Shown here piece by piece: positions 17,209 to 26,025 of a stretch of DNA of 64,000 nt (the stretch's first letter is position 1; each line of letters opens with the position of its first letter). A program made the position numbers and the translations under genes. Below the pieces are notes generated by a model that saw nothing but the letters and a program-made list of their open reading frames with translations, was not told where the DNA came from and did not search any database. Source of the DNA: Lelliottia nimipressuralis (GTDB lineage Bacteria > Pseudomonadota > Gammaproteobacteria > Enterobacterales > Enterobacteriaceae); the NCBI RefSeq assembly GCF_004115925.1, contig NZ_SDDX01000027.1, positions 1 through 64,000 on the forward strand, read 5' to 3'.

Positions 17209-17666
17209 AAGCCTCTCTGGTGCGTCATATCGAGTCGTATGGCCATGGTGAGTTGATGGCATTTCGTCGTGAGCTTGAGCGTCTTCGTGCTGACGTGTTG
17301 TATCACGCCACTCATCGGAACATGCCGCTGCCGCGCCAGCGGCTGGCCCTGCAGTGCGGGGTATTCGCCGGACTTGTCAGTATTGCCGTGAGTGCGCCGT
17401 TACTGGTCTGTCTGGGCGCAACACTGACGGCAGTCGGGCTGGTTCTGCGCTACTCCACCCGCCCGGCAAACCGCCTGGACTGGATGCTGTCGCTGATTGA
17501 TTCACTGGATATTCCTGTCGGTGGCTACATGGAAGTCTATCGTGACCCGGCCATTCTGGCCCATCCGTACCCCGAAGACGCCCTGGTGCATTGCGCTGCT
17601 CAGGAGCTGATGCTCATCCAGCAACTGCTTGAGAAAAAGAGCGCGCCCACGGCCTTTCCTGCCTGA
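17205..17666 (+). CDS. Membrane protein of unknown function in the tra operon
   Basis: A 153-residue product (VKASLVRHIESYGHGELMAFRRELERLRAD) with two adjacent hydrophobic helices (about residues 48-66 and 68-82) and a cytosolic C-terminus rich in acidic residues. GTG 17205 overlaps the traR stop (GTGA), so it is translationally coupled; the frame to 17148 lies inside traR. It occupies the place of traP/trbD/trbG in F but shows no likeness that I can recognise to them. Confidence 0.7.
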   Translation: MKASLVRHIESYGHGELMAFRRELERLRADVLYHATHRNMPLPRQRLALQCGVFAGLVSIAVSAPLLVCLGATLTAVGLVLRYSTRPANRLDWMLSLIDSLDIPVGGYMEVYRDPAILAHPYPEDALVHCAAQELMLIQQLLEKKSAPTAFPA

Positions 17667-17687
17667 CTTTCTGAAGGAATTTAATCA

Positions 17688-18197
17688 ATGAAAATCTTCA
17701 TTCTGCCTGCCGTAGCAGGCGCCCTTTTGTTAACTGGCTGTGCCGGAGTCAAGAGTGACTTCGACTGCGATGCCACCACGTCCGACCGCTGTATGACCAT
17801 GAGCCAGGCCAACCAGCTGGCACGCGATAAAACCGGCAGCGATGCGCCGGGAAAGCCGGCTGCGGGCGCAGCGCGTTCCCCGGCTGAACTGCCGCGTACC
17901 GTGCCGGTCGTGTCCTCGCAAAATGTGCCCGCGCAGTCGGTACCGACCACCACGCCTCCGGCCATCACATCCGCGCCGTCTGCGCCGGTGAGTTCGGAAG
18001 CGTCGGTAAATACGCTGTCCTGCAACACCGTGCGCTGTGACGGCGCCGGTTCGGTGCGCGCGCAACGTGCGGGGGAACAGATTGCCACGGTCTGGGTGGC
18101 CCCCTGGATCGACAGCAGCGATGCCTTTCATCAGCCCGGGCGTATCTCGTTTGTGACCAGCGGTCCGGAGTGGGTTATGCCTGCGCGAATTAACTGA
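17688..18197 (+). CDS. traV: TraV outer-membrane lipoprotein
   Basis: A 169-residue VirB7-like lipoprotein of the outer core. The lipobox is LLLTGC (Cys19) after MKIFILPAVAGA. Two Cys residues follow in DFDCDATTSDRCM, as in F TraV, then a Pro/Ala-rich linker and the C-terminal VRAQRAGEQIATVWVAPWIDSSDAFHQPG block. TGAAGGAATTTAATC precedes the ATG. TraV anchors TraK and TraB at the outer membrane. Confidence 0.94.
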   Translation: MKIFILPAVAGALLLTGCAGVKSDFDCDATTSDRCMTMSQANQLARDKTGSDAPGKPAAGAARSPAELPRTVPVVSSQNVPAQSVPTTTPPAITSAPSAPVSSEASVNTLSCNTVRCDGAGSVRAQRAGEQIATVWVAPWIDSSDAFHQPGRISFVTSGPEWVMPARIN

Positions 18198-18205
18198 GGC
18201 CCGTG

Positions 18206-20800
18206 ATGAAAGAGATATTTAACATTCTGGGTAAGCTGGCGTCTGCTGCGAAAGAGAAAGACGGTGCGGCGCAGATGCAGCAGAGTCTGGCCAGCATGGA
18301 CTTCCCGCAGCTGACCAGCGTGCTGCCCTACCGCGACTACGACAAAGAGTCCGGCCTGTTTGTGAACCGCAAGACGGTTGGCTTTCTGCTGGAAGCGACG
18401 CCGCTTATCGGGGCTAACGAGCAGATTGTGCAGGTGCTGGAAGACATGGTGAAGAGCAAGCTGCCGCGCAAAACCCCCATCGCGTTTCACCTGGTGGCGT
18501 CCAAGGTCATTGGCGAGCAGATGGATGAGGGGCTGTCGCAGTTTCGCTGGGAGGGAGAGCACGCGGAGAAGTTTAACCACATCACCCGCGCCTACTATCA
18601 GCGCGCCGCGCAGCTGTCGTTTAACAATCCGCCCCGCCTGCCGCTGACCCTGCGCGACTATCGCCTGTATATCTCGTACGCGGTGAAGGCAAAGAAGAAC
18701 AGCGCGTCGGTGATGACCGAAATCACCCATACCATGAAGGTGCTGCGCGCGTCCCTCGATGCGGCAAAAATCCAGACGCAACCCGCCGATCCGCAGGGGC
18801 TGGTCAACCTGGTCAGCTCGATGATTAACCATCGTCACGATCAGCTGTATGCGAAGCCGGTGAAGGTGGGGGAGTACGATGAGTTCCATCAGCGCTGCGT
18901 TGAGCAGTCCATTGACCTGGAAGTGATGCCGGACCACGTTCTGATTAACCTGGGCAAGCCGGGGACGAAGGACGTGACCTCGACGCGCGCCATGAACTTC
19001 ATGATGGAGCATAACCCGGACATTTTCCTGCTGTGGATGGGGGGGGACAACCTCGCTAACCTGCTGCATCCGGACCTGAGCATCTCCAGCCCGTTTGTGA
19101 TCACCTTCGTGATGGAGGCGGAAGAGCAGACGGCCTCGCAGGGGGAAGCGACCCGCAAGTACATGGACAGGGACAAAAAGGCCAACTCCGCCTACGCGAA
19201 GATGTTCCCGGCCGTGACCAAACAGGCGAAGGAGTGGAAAGAGATCCGGGAGCGCCTGAACAGCAATGAAACCTGCCTGGTGCGCTACTACTTTAACGTC
19301 ACGGCGTTCTGCCCGGATGAAGACGAGGCGGCGCTGGTCTGCGAACAGCAGGTGATCAACACCTTCAAGAAGAACGGTATTGAGCTGATTTCTCCGGACT
19401 ATATGCAGTTCCGCAACTGGATGGCCATGCTGCCGTTTATCCATGCCGAAAACCTGTGGGATGACATCAAAATGGGCGGGGCGACCTGCCGCGCTGAAAG
19501 TTGCCAGGTCGTGAATCTGGCGCCGGTGGTGGCGGATAATCGCCTGTGTCCGGGCGGGCTGCTGACGCCATCGTACCGTAACCAGCTGGCGTTCCTGGAT
19601 ATCTACGGCGACGGGATGGGGAACACCAACTACAACATGGCGGTGAGCGGTACCTCCGGTGCGGGCAAGACCAACCTGGTGCAGCCGATCCTGCGCAGCG
19701 TGCTGGAGTCCGGCGGCATTGGCTGGGTGTTTGATATGGGGGATGGCTACAAGTCCTTCTGCGAGAACGTGGGCGGGGTGTACCTCAAGGGCTCCAACCT
19801 CAAGTTCAACCCGTTTGCCAACATCAGCAACATCAACACCTCTGCTGAACGTATTCGCGACCAGCTGGCGGTGCTGGCCAGCCCCAACGGCAACCTTGAT
19901 GAAGTGCATATGGAACTGCTGCTGGGCGCGGTGAAGCGTGCGTATGACGACAAGCAGAACAAGGCCCGTATTGATGATGTCGTCGTTCAGATGCGTGCTG
20001 CGCGTGAAGAGTACATGCAGCAGAATGCCGCCACCATCGCCAGCCGCCTTGATGAGGTCATTACCCTGCTGGGCAAATACTGTCAGGGCGGCGTTTACGG
20101 CGAATACTTTAACAGCGATGAACCGTCACTGAGCGACGACGCGCGCTTTGTGGTGCTGGAGCTGGGCGATCTGGATGACAAACCCGATCTGCTGATTGCG
20201 GTGATGTTCTCACTCATTATCTACATCGAGGACAAGATGTACCGCACGCCCCGCAGCATGAAGAAGTGCTGCACCATCGATGAGGGCTGGAAGCTGCTCA
20301 ACTTCAAAAACGACAAGGTCGGCCAGTTTATCGAGACCGGCTATCGCACCGTGCGCCGCCATATGGGGGCCTTTATCACCATCAGCCAGAACATCAAAGA
20401 CTTTGACGCGGATGAGGCCTCTGCAGCGGCCAAAGCCGCCTGGGGTAACTCTTCGTTCAAGGTGATCCTCAAGCAGGACGCCTCCGAGTTCAAGGCCTAC
20501 AACCAGAAGCGACCCAACCAGTTCAGCGAGATGGAGCGCGACATCATCAGCAAGTTTGGTGACGCCAAGCGCCAGTGGTTCAGCTCTTTCATGCTGCGCA
20601 TCAACGACACCTGCAGCTTCCACCGTCTTTTCGTCGATCCGCTCAGTCGCGCCATGTTCAGCTCGCAGGGTAAGGACTTTGAGTTCATCCAGCAGCGGCG
20701 GGCGGAGGGGGTGGGCATTCACGATGCGGTGTACGAACTCGCCTGGCGTAACTTCCCTGAAGAGATGCTGGAACTTGAAAACTGGGAGATGGCGGCATGA
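18206..20800 (+). CDS. traC: TraC pilus-assembly ATPase (VirB4-like)
   Basis: An 864-residue ATPase that powers pilus assembly at the inner membrane. The N-terminal TraC_F domain includes TSVLPYRDYDKESGLFVNRKT; Walker A is SGTSGAGKTNLV near residue 481 and Walker B MKKCCTIDEGWKLL near 685, followed by the RRHMGAFITISQNIKDF sensor block. F TraC is 875 residues. GTG 18203 is an alternative start one codon earlier. The stop overlaps the trbI ATG (ATGA). Confidence 0.95.
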   Translation: MKEIFNILGKLASAAKEKDGAAQMQQSLASMDFPQLTSVLPYRDYDKESGLFVNRKTVGFLLEATPLIGANEQIVQVLEDMVKSKLPRKTPIAFHLVASKVIGEQMDEGLSQFRWEGEHAEKFNHITRAYYQRAAQLSFNNPPRLPLTLRDYRLYISYAVKAKKNSASVMTEITHTMKVLRASLDAAKIQTQPADPQGLVNLVSSMINHRHDQLYAKPVKVGEYDEFHQRCVEQSIDLEVMPDHVLINLGKPGTKDVTSTRAMNFMMEHNPDIFLLWMGGDNLANLLHPDLSISSPFVITFVMEAEEQTASQGEATRKYMDRDKKANSAYAKMFPAVTKQAKEWKEIRERLNSNETCLVRYYFNVTAFCPDEDEAALVCEQQVINTFKKNGIELISPDYMQFRNWMAMLPFIHAENLWDDIKMGGATCRAESCQVVNLAPVVADNRLCPGGLLTPSYRNQLAFLDIYGDGMGNTNYNMAVSGTSGAGKTNLVQPILRSVLESGGIGWVFDMGDGYKSFCENVGGVYLKGSNLKFNPFANISNINTSAERIRDQLAVLASPNGNLDEVHMELLLGAVKRAYDDKQNKARIDDVVVQMRAAREEYMQQNAATIASRLDEVITLLGKYCQGGVYGEYFNSDEPSLSDDARFVVLELGDLDDKPDLLIAVMFSLIIYIEDKMYRTPRSMKKCCTIDEGWKLLNFKNDKVGQFIETGYRTVRRHMGAFITISQNIKDFDADEASAAAKAAWGNSSFKVILKQDASEFKAYNQKRPNQFSEMERDIISKFGDAKRQWFSSFMLRINDTCSFHRLFVDPLSRAMFSSQGKDFEFIQQRRAEGVGIHDAVYELAWRNFPEEMLELENWEMAA

Positions 20801-21261
20801 GTGACGTTATTAATGATAAGGGCAACGAAATGGAAAACAACGCATTAACGACAGAACAGGCTAATGGAGATATCAGCGCAGCCAAACGGCCGCTGACCCG
20901 CCGACAAAAGGCGAAGCGCCAGTGCCTGCGTAATCTCGCCCTGGTGGTGCTGGCCGTCACCGCGCTGAACGCTGCCGTGACCTCGGCCATGATCTCATGG
21001 CGTGCCCCGGCCATCGTGTCCTTCGACATGAAGACCACCATCGACCGGTTTACCGAACAGGCTATCGATCGCGAGCTGAAAGAGGGAGAACTGGAGCTGC
21101 TGACCAGCCGTTTCACGTACTCGCTGAATCAGGCCCTGACAGACTATCAGGCGCGCCATTCCGCCCTGATTCTGGTGAAGCCAGCGGTTGTATCAGGCGT
21201 GCTGGATATCACTACCGAAATCCAGGGCGACATCAGCCACCGCATGGCTGAGTGGCCATGA
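20797..21261 (+). CDS. trbI: TrbI inner-membrane transfer protein
   Basis: A 154-residue bitopic protein with an N-terminal cytosolic stretch, one membrane helix (NLALVVLAVTALNAAVTSAMI) and a periplasmic domain (SFDMKTTIDRFTEQAIDRELKEGELELLTSRF). TrbI of F influences pilus retraction. The cytosolic tail is longer than in F (128 residues); ATG 20830 is an alternative. It ends just before the inverted ccdBA insertion. Confidence 0.88.
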   Translation: MSDVINDKGNEMENNALTTEQANGDISAAKRPLTRRQKAKRQCLRNLALVVLAVTALNAAVTSAMISWRAPAIVSFDMKTTIDRFTEQAIDRELKEGELELLTSRFTYSLNQALTDYQARHSALILVKPAVVSGVLDITTEIQGDISHRMAEWP

Positions 21262-21280
21262 ATGGAGAGAGTGTAAAGGA

Positions 21281-21592
21281 TTAGATCCCTGTAATTAAAA
21301 GATCCATTGCACTAACGATTTCATTATGCAGGTGACGAGCATTTGCGACAGGTTCTGTTTCCAGACGTTTTAAGTCCAGGCTCGTCATCAGGTCTGTCAG
21401 GATCACAAAATTATTACCTGCAATATTCACGACAGGGTGAATACCACTGATTGGCAGGAGATTTTCTCGGGAAGTTAGAGGAATAACGACCCGGGTGTTC
21501 AGGTTTTCAAAGAGGTCATGCTGAATAGCCATGAAATATGGGTAATAATCGCGACCCTTTCCTTTGTTCCGATAGATATCGAACTGAGCCAT
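21281..21592 (-). CDS. ccdB: CcdB gyrase-poison toxin
   Basis: A 103-residue CcdB-family toxin (MAQFDIYRNKGKGRDYYPYFMAIQHDLFENLNTRVVIPLTSREN). The family traps DNA gyrase on DNA in cells that lose the plasmid. The C-terminus is LLITGI, as I recall for the Vibrio fischeri type, not the F type WGI. The start overlaps the ccdA stop by one base. It lies antisense between trbI and traW, converging on the tra transcript. Confidence 0.92.
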   Translation of the reverse strand: MAQFDIYRNKGKGRDYYPYFMAIQHDLFENLNTRVVIPLTSRENLLPISGIHPVVNIAGNNFVILTDLMTSLDLKRLETEPVANARHLHNEIVSAMDLLITGI

Positions 21593-21837
21593 TAAATCAC
21601 ACCTTCTTCGTCAGAAAACAACCCGGCTTTCTCAACAAATGCATTGTGCGATGCAAAGGCTTCCTGATTTTCCTGCAAGAAGCGATCTCTTTTTGACTGC
21701 TTCAGCTTTTCATGAAGAGCTGCTTCGAGTACAGCAGACAGGTTGATACCGCTTTCTTTGGCCTCAATCAACAAGCTGGCAGTAATCGTGACATTTGTTC
21801 GTTTTTTTGCGGCCTGATGGAGCATCTGACGCGGCAT
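21592..21837 (-). CDS. ccdA: CcdA antitoxin
   Basis: An 81-residue antitoxin with an N-terminal RHH domain (KKRTNVTITASLLIEAKESGINLSAVLEAALHEKLKQSKR) and a tail (FLQENQEAFASHNAFVEKAGLFSDE) typical of the CcdB-wrapping segment. The start at 21837 has GGAGGACTT in front; the longer frame to 21882 would run through the likely operator. It binds CcdB and represses its own promoter. Confidence 0.92.
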   Translation of the reverse strand: MPRQMLHQAAKKRTNVTITASLLIEAKESGINLSAVLEAALHEKLKQSKRDRFLQENQEAFASHNAFVEKAGLFSDEEGVI

Positions 21838-21861
21838 AAGTCCTCCTTCAATGTGAGTGAT

Positions 21862-21893
21862 GTGTGCATTCATCTCGCACACTTATGGTGTGC
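21862..21893. promoter_or_regulatory. Candidate ccdAB operator
   Basis: GCACAC (21877-21882) and GTGTGC (21888-21893) form a perfect inverted repeat with a TTATG spacer, and another GTGTGC lies at 21862-21867. It sits 40 bp upstream of the ccdA start and 42 bp upstream of the traW start. Binding by CcdA-CcdB here could also slow the tra transcript. Confidence 0.5.
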
Positions 21894-21934
21894 CATTTAA
21901 TGATGTAATGCAAATTAAGAAACAAGGAATTTGG

Positions 21935-22564
21935 ATGCAACGTTCTGGACTGATGTTTATTCTGACGGTAATGGTTTCTTTCCCCGTAATAGCAAAAGAC
22001 CTTGGCACATGGGGAGAACTGTACCCCATCGCTGAACAGGACATGCTCACCACCATCAATACCCGCCTGCAGGCCATGAAAGACAGCGGAGAACTGGATA
22101 CTCAGCAGGAGGCATATAAAAAGCAGGTGATCGAAAAGTCCCTGCGACCCGCTCCGGTTGCGGGGCTGACACTTGCCCGGGAAAACCGCACCCACTACAT
22201 CAATCCGTCGATGACGGTCGCAGAAGATCTGGCTGACCATCAGGGGCGCGTCTTTGCGCACAAGGGCGACGTGGTGAACCCGCTGGACACAGTTCCGTTT
22301 AACCAGACGCTCTACTTCATCGACGGTGATAACCCCGACCATCTGGACTGGATAAAGCGCCAGAAGCCGGACACGGTGGTGTACCGCGTTATTCTGGTTA
22401 ACGGGGATATCCGGGAGGCCACGAAGGCGCTGGGCGAGCGCATTTTCTTTGACCAGAAAGGCACGATGTCCCGGCGCTTCGAACTTAGTGCAGTTCCGGC
22501 GCGCGTCACGCTGGGTGAAGACAAGCGCACATTGCGCGTCGATACTTTCACTCCGGAGGATTAG
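21935..22564 (+). CDS. traW: TraW periplasmic pilus-assembly protein
   Basis: A 209-residue secreted protein, nearly the same length as F TraW (210). The signal peptide is MQRSGLMFILTVMVSFPVIA, cut before KDLGTWGELYPIAEQDML, the conserved family start. ATG 21935 has AAGGAATTTGG upstream; the earlier frame start (21857) lies inside the ccdA promoter region. Marks further on include VNPLDTVPFNQTLYFIDGD. Transcription must cross the antisense ccdBA genes to reach it. Confidence 0.92.
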   Translation: MQRSGLMFILTVMVSFPVIAKDLGTWGELYPIAEQDMLTTINTRLQAMKDSGELDTQQEAYKKQVIEKSLRPAPVAGLTLARENRTHYINPSMTVAEDLADHQGRVFAHKGDVVNPLDTVPFNQTLYFIDGDNPDHLDWIKRQKPDTVVYRVILVNGDIREATKALGERIFFDQKGTMSRRFELSAVPARVTLGEDKRTLRVDTFTPED

Positions 22565-22566
22565 CG

Positions 22567-23559
22567 ATGAAAAAGCTGTTATCCGCTCTCTGTCTGACCG
22601 CATCAGGCCTGTTCTGGCCTGCATCTGCGTCAGCCAGCGCCACGGAATGCGAGGGGAATTTCGTTAATCCGATCACCGATATATGCTGGGAGTGCATATT
22701 CCCGGTCACGATAGGGAACGTGGCTGTCGCGACCGGCTCGCAGCCGGATACGGCCAATCCCTCAAGCCCTATTCAGATTTGCCCCATGGGCGTGTTCTAT
22801 CGCGTGGGTATGGCGATGGGCTACTGGGAGCCGATGGCGCTGGCGGATGTGACCCGCTCGCCGTACTGCATGGTCAATCTGGGCGGGTTTAATCTGGGCG
22901 TGGGCGGCGTCGGAACCGGCAAAGGGACCCAGGAAGATGGTGATGAACCCGGTGCGTTCTATCACGTCCACTGGTACAAATACCCGCTGACCTACTGGCT
23001 GAACATCATCACCTCAGCGGGGTGTCTGCAGACCGGCGATCTGGACATTGCGTACCTGTCCGAGCTCGATCCGATGTGGAACGACAGCAGCCTCAGCATC
23101 ATTATCAATCCGGAAGCCGTGCTGTTCAGCAACTCCGTTGCGCAGGCCGCCTGTGCCGCTGATGCCGCCGCCAGCCTGTTCAAAAAAGCATTGGACGTCC
23201 TGTTCTGGTGCGCAGGCTCTCAGGGCACGATGTACCCGTTTACCGGTTACACCTCAAATGAATACAGTCCGCTGCAGTCATCCTTACTGGTCGCTGAACG
23301 TATGGCGTTCAAGCTGCACCGTGAGGGGCTCATCATGAACACTATCGGGCAGAACACGGCGGTCTGCTTTGAGTACCCGTCCCCGATTATCCCGAAAGAG
23401 CGCTGGCGCTATCAGATGGTGAACAAGCACCCTGATGCGGGCCAGTGTCACCCTGTCGGCCGCAGCGTCATGCGCTGGGAGACCGGACGTAACTTACCTA
23501 ACGATCGCCGTAACTTCGGCTACCTGTTCTGGCGTAAACGGAACTGCGTTTTCCTCTGA
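22567..23559 (+). CDS. traU: TraU DNA-transfer protein
   Basis: A 330-residue periplasmic, Cys-rich protein, the same length as F TraU. The signal peptide is MKKLLSALCLTASGLFWPASASA, followed by ECEGNFVNPITDICWECIFPVTIG, the strongly conserved family start. It is needed more for DNA transfer than for pilus formation. It follows traW by two bases. Confidence 0.95.
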   Translation: MKKLLSALCLTASGLFWPASASASATECEGNFVNPITDICWECIFPVTIGNVAVATGSQPDTANPSSPIQICPMGVFYRVGMAMGYWEPMALADVTRSPYCMVNLGGFNLGVGGVGTGKGTQEDGDEPGAFYHVHWYKYPLTYWLNIITSAGCLQTGDLDIAYLSELDPMWNDSSLSIIINPEAVLFSNSVAQAACAADAAASLFKKALDVLFWCAGSQGTMYPFTGYTSNEYSPLQSSLLVAERMAFKLHREGLIMNTIGQNTAVCFEYPSPIIPKERWRYQMVNKHPDAGQCHPVGRSVMRWETGRNLPNDRRNFGYLFWRKRNCVFL

Positions 23560-23570
23560 AGGACCACTCA

Positions 23571-24173
23571 ATGAAGCGATTCTCCCTGCTTCCGGCCATC
23601 GCGCTGGCCGGTTCGGTGTCGGCGTTTGCCGATGGCGACAACAAAGCCTTTTTCAACGACATGCTGCAGATGGACCGCGAGCGTCACAGCATTCTCGCAA
23701 CCCCTGATTTTGCCCGCCCGCCGGCACTGTCCGGGCAGGATACAGACTACATCACGTCGCTTGCGCGACAGCAGCAACAGCAGGCGAAGCCGGATGACAG
23801 CGCGCCAGCCGTCATGATGTTTGTCTCGTTCTCGATGCCGGAGGATGACCTGCGCGAGCGGGTGAAAGATGCTGCCGGCCTGGGCGTGACGGTGTCGCTG
23901 CGGGGCATGGTTAACGGCGATATGCGCCAGACGGGCACGCGTATTGCTCAGCTGGTAAAAGAGACCAACACGGGCGGCATGCAAATCGACCCGGTCTCGT
24001 TTCGCCGCTACGGTATCACCTCAGTACCGACGCTCGTCGTGACGTGTGAGAAAAAGTCAGATCGCGTGTCGGGTGATATCAGTCTGCGCGAGGCGCTGAA
24101 AAAGGTCGCTGAAGACGGCGACTGCGCGGGCATTGCTGAGAGCGTGCTGGACAGGGAGGTGGCGCATGGCTAA
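23571..24173 (+). CDS. trbC: TrbC periplasmic protein, thioredoxin-like
   Basis: A 200-residue secreted protein (signal MKRFSLLPAIALAGSVSAFA) with the family block PAVMMFVSFSMPEDDLRERVKDAAGLGVTVSLRGMVNGD, a thioredoxin fold without the CXXC pair, and RRYGITSVPTLVV with the cis-Pro loop. TrbC partners with TraW in F (where the two are fused in some systems). It overlaps the traN start by 8 bp. Confidence 0.92.
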   Translation: MKRFSLLPAIALAGSVSAFADGDNKAFFNDMLQMDRERHSILATPDFARPPALSGQDTDYITSLARQQQQQAKPDDSAPAVMMFVSFSMPEDDLRERVKDAAGLGVTVSLRGMVNGDMRQTGTRIAQLVKETNTGGMQIDPVSFRRYGITSVPTLVVTCEKKSDRVSGDISLREALKKVAEDGDCAGIAESVLDREVAHG

Positions 24174-26025
24174 ACCTGTGTTAACGGCACTTGCCGGCGC
24201 GGGCCTTCTGCTTGCCGGTTATGCCTGTGCCGATGCGTTCAGCGACGGCATGTCGTTTGGTAAGGGGCAGCAGAGTACCGGTACAAATGCGATCAGCAAC
24301 TTCTACCCTGAAGAAACGCTTCCGGACTATACGGCTAACCCGCCGGAAACCGGCTACTACGGCGGCGTGACGTCACCGGGCATTGACCTGACGAGCCCTG
24401 GTTCGAATGCCCTGAACACGTCAGAAGTCGGGCAGACCATCACCGAGTCGATTCTTAACACGCCTGCGGGCAACAAGCCCTCACTCGACGCGCCGTTTAT
24501 CACGGCGGGTACGGACATGCAGGACAACGCGGAAAGCGTTATCGACCCGTCGTTTGACGACTGCCAGGAGCAGAATGCGACGTTCACCGAAACCAGCACG
24601 CATCAGTGTAACCGTACGCCAGCAGCGCGACTGTACTGTACCCGCACCGCGACCATCGGGGGGAGCTGGAAGGACACGCTGGTCACGGAATCCTATACGG
24701 TACCGAACAGCGACTTCACGCCTGTTTATGATGGCAATAAGGGTCTGACGTTCACATTTAAAGCTCCGGCAACCGGGACGGTTCTGAGCGCGACGTATAC
24801 CTTTTACGTTAATGATTCGGCAAATCTTTATGACTTTAATTTCTGGGGGGTAGTCAAAACCCTGCAGGGGAAGACGCACACCCTGACGTTACCGGGTGCC
24901 GTGGGTGCCAGCCTGACGGAAGGTGGGGCATCCCCGAGTGGATCATTAATCTCCGGTGCCTGCCTGCCCGCAAATCAGGGGCGCTGCCGTGAATATGCCA
25001 AAAAAACCGTTGACTGGCTTAAGGGCGGGACGAAAGCGAACATGACCATTGTCCTGCAGATGCGCGTGACGGGCAAAGAGTGGGTACCGGAAGTCGTCTG
25101 GTCGGAATCCTGCCCGTTCGACAAGCAGGAAGAGGTGCTGCAGGGCAGCGTCTGCACCGAAGAGGGCGGAAACAAAACCGTTGTGGTGAATGGCAAGGAA
25201 CACAGCGTCTACAGCGCCTGCTGGCAGTACCAGGACACTTACATCTCTCAGGAGGCTGACAACGGCACCTGCGGCACCTATATGAACAACCCGGCCTGTA
25301 CCGTCAACGGTACGACCTGCCTTGAGTCGCTGGCGGGTGTCTGCCTGTCCGAGATGGCTACCTTCTCCTGTGAAAACAAAATCTCCGGGACCGGCATGAT
25401 GTGCGGCGGCGAGTTCTTCTGCACCGATGGCAGCTGTGCGCAGGGTGAAACGGGCACGAACAACATGTTTGCCAAGGCGGTCTCCACGCTTGCCGCAGTT
25501 GCATCGGCAGGGGAAGACATCGCGGAGTTTAATGAAGCCGACGTACGTGCATTCACCGGTAATGCACAGCGCTGCCGCAAGGCGATGGCCGGGTTCAGCA
25601 ACTGCTGCAAGGACTCAGGATGGGGGAATGATGTCGGGCTTGCGAGCTGTAGCTCGGAGGAGAAGGCGCTGGGTCAGGCCAAGTCAAAAAAGCTGACGGT
25701 TAAAATCGGGACGTACTGTGCGCACAAGGCGCTGGGTGTGTGCCTTGAGAAGAAAGAGAGCTACTGTCAGTTTGACAGTAAGCTTGCCCAGATTGTGCAG
25801 GACCAGGGCCGTAAGGGGCAGCTTGGTATTGGCTTCGGGAGTGCGTCCTCCCCCAACTGTCGCGGCATCACCATCGATGAGCTGCAGTCCATTGACTTCG
25901 ACACGCTGAATTTTGCGAACTTCTACAGCGACCTGGAGGACGGCACCACCATTCCGGAAGACAGCGAACTGCTGGAAAAAGCGAAGCAAATGATTGCCGA
26001 CAAAATGGCGGAGGCGGGTAAATGA
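24166..26025 (+). CDS. traN: TraN mating-pair stabilisation adhesin
   Basis: A 619-residue outer-membrane, Cys-rich protein that contacts a recipient porin. The signal peptide is MAKPVLTALAGAGLLLAGYACA. The variable tip lies at about residues 170-260 and is where F-like TraN types differ in receptor choice. The conserved Cys-rich C-terminal half begins near DNGTCGTYMNNPACTVNGT. I cannot assign the tip to a known receptor type. GGAGGTGGCGC precedes ATG 24166; the frame to 24133 lies inside trbC. Confidence 0.94.
   Translation: MAKPVLTALAGAGLLLAGYACADAFSDGMSFGKGQQSTGTNAISNFYPEETLPDYTANPPETGYYGGVTSPGIDLTSPGSNALNTSEVGQTITESILNTPAGNKPSLDAPFITAGTDMQDNAESVIDPSFDDCQEQNATFTETSTHQCNRTPAARLYCTRTATIGGSWKDTLVTESYTVPNSDFTPVYDGNKGLTFTFKAPATGTVLSATYTFYVNDSANLYDFNFWGVVKTLQGKTHTLTLPGAVGASLTEGGASPSGSLISGACLPANQGRCREYAKKTVDWLKGGTKANMTIVLQMRVTGKEWVPEVVWSESCPFDKQEEVLQGSVCTEEGGNKTVVVNGKEHSVYSACWQYQDTYISQEADNGTCGTYMNNPACTVNGTTCLESLAGVCLSEMATFSCENKISGTGMMCGGEFFCTDGSCAQGETGTNNMFAKAVSTLAAVASAGEDIAEFNEADVRAFTGNAQRCRKAMAGFSNCCKDSGWGNDVGLASCSSEEKALGQAKSKKLTVKIGTYCAHKALGVCLEKKESYCQFDSKLAQIVQDQGRKGQLGIGFGSASSPNCRGITIDELQSIDFDTLNFANFYSDLEDGTTIPEDSELLEKAKQMIADKMAEAGK

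Noticed and set aside
18131..19909. 592-codon open frame on the minus strand
   Set aside because: It lies wholly within traC and the end of traV, and its His/Arg/Val-rich composition is a codon-bias shadow of those genes.
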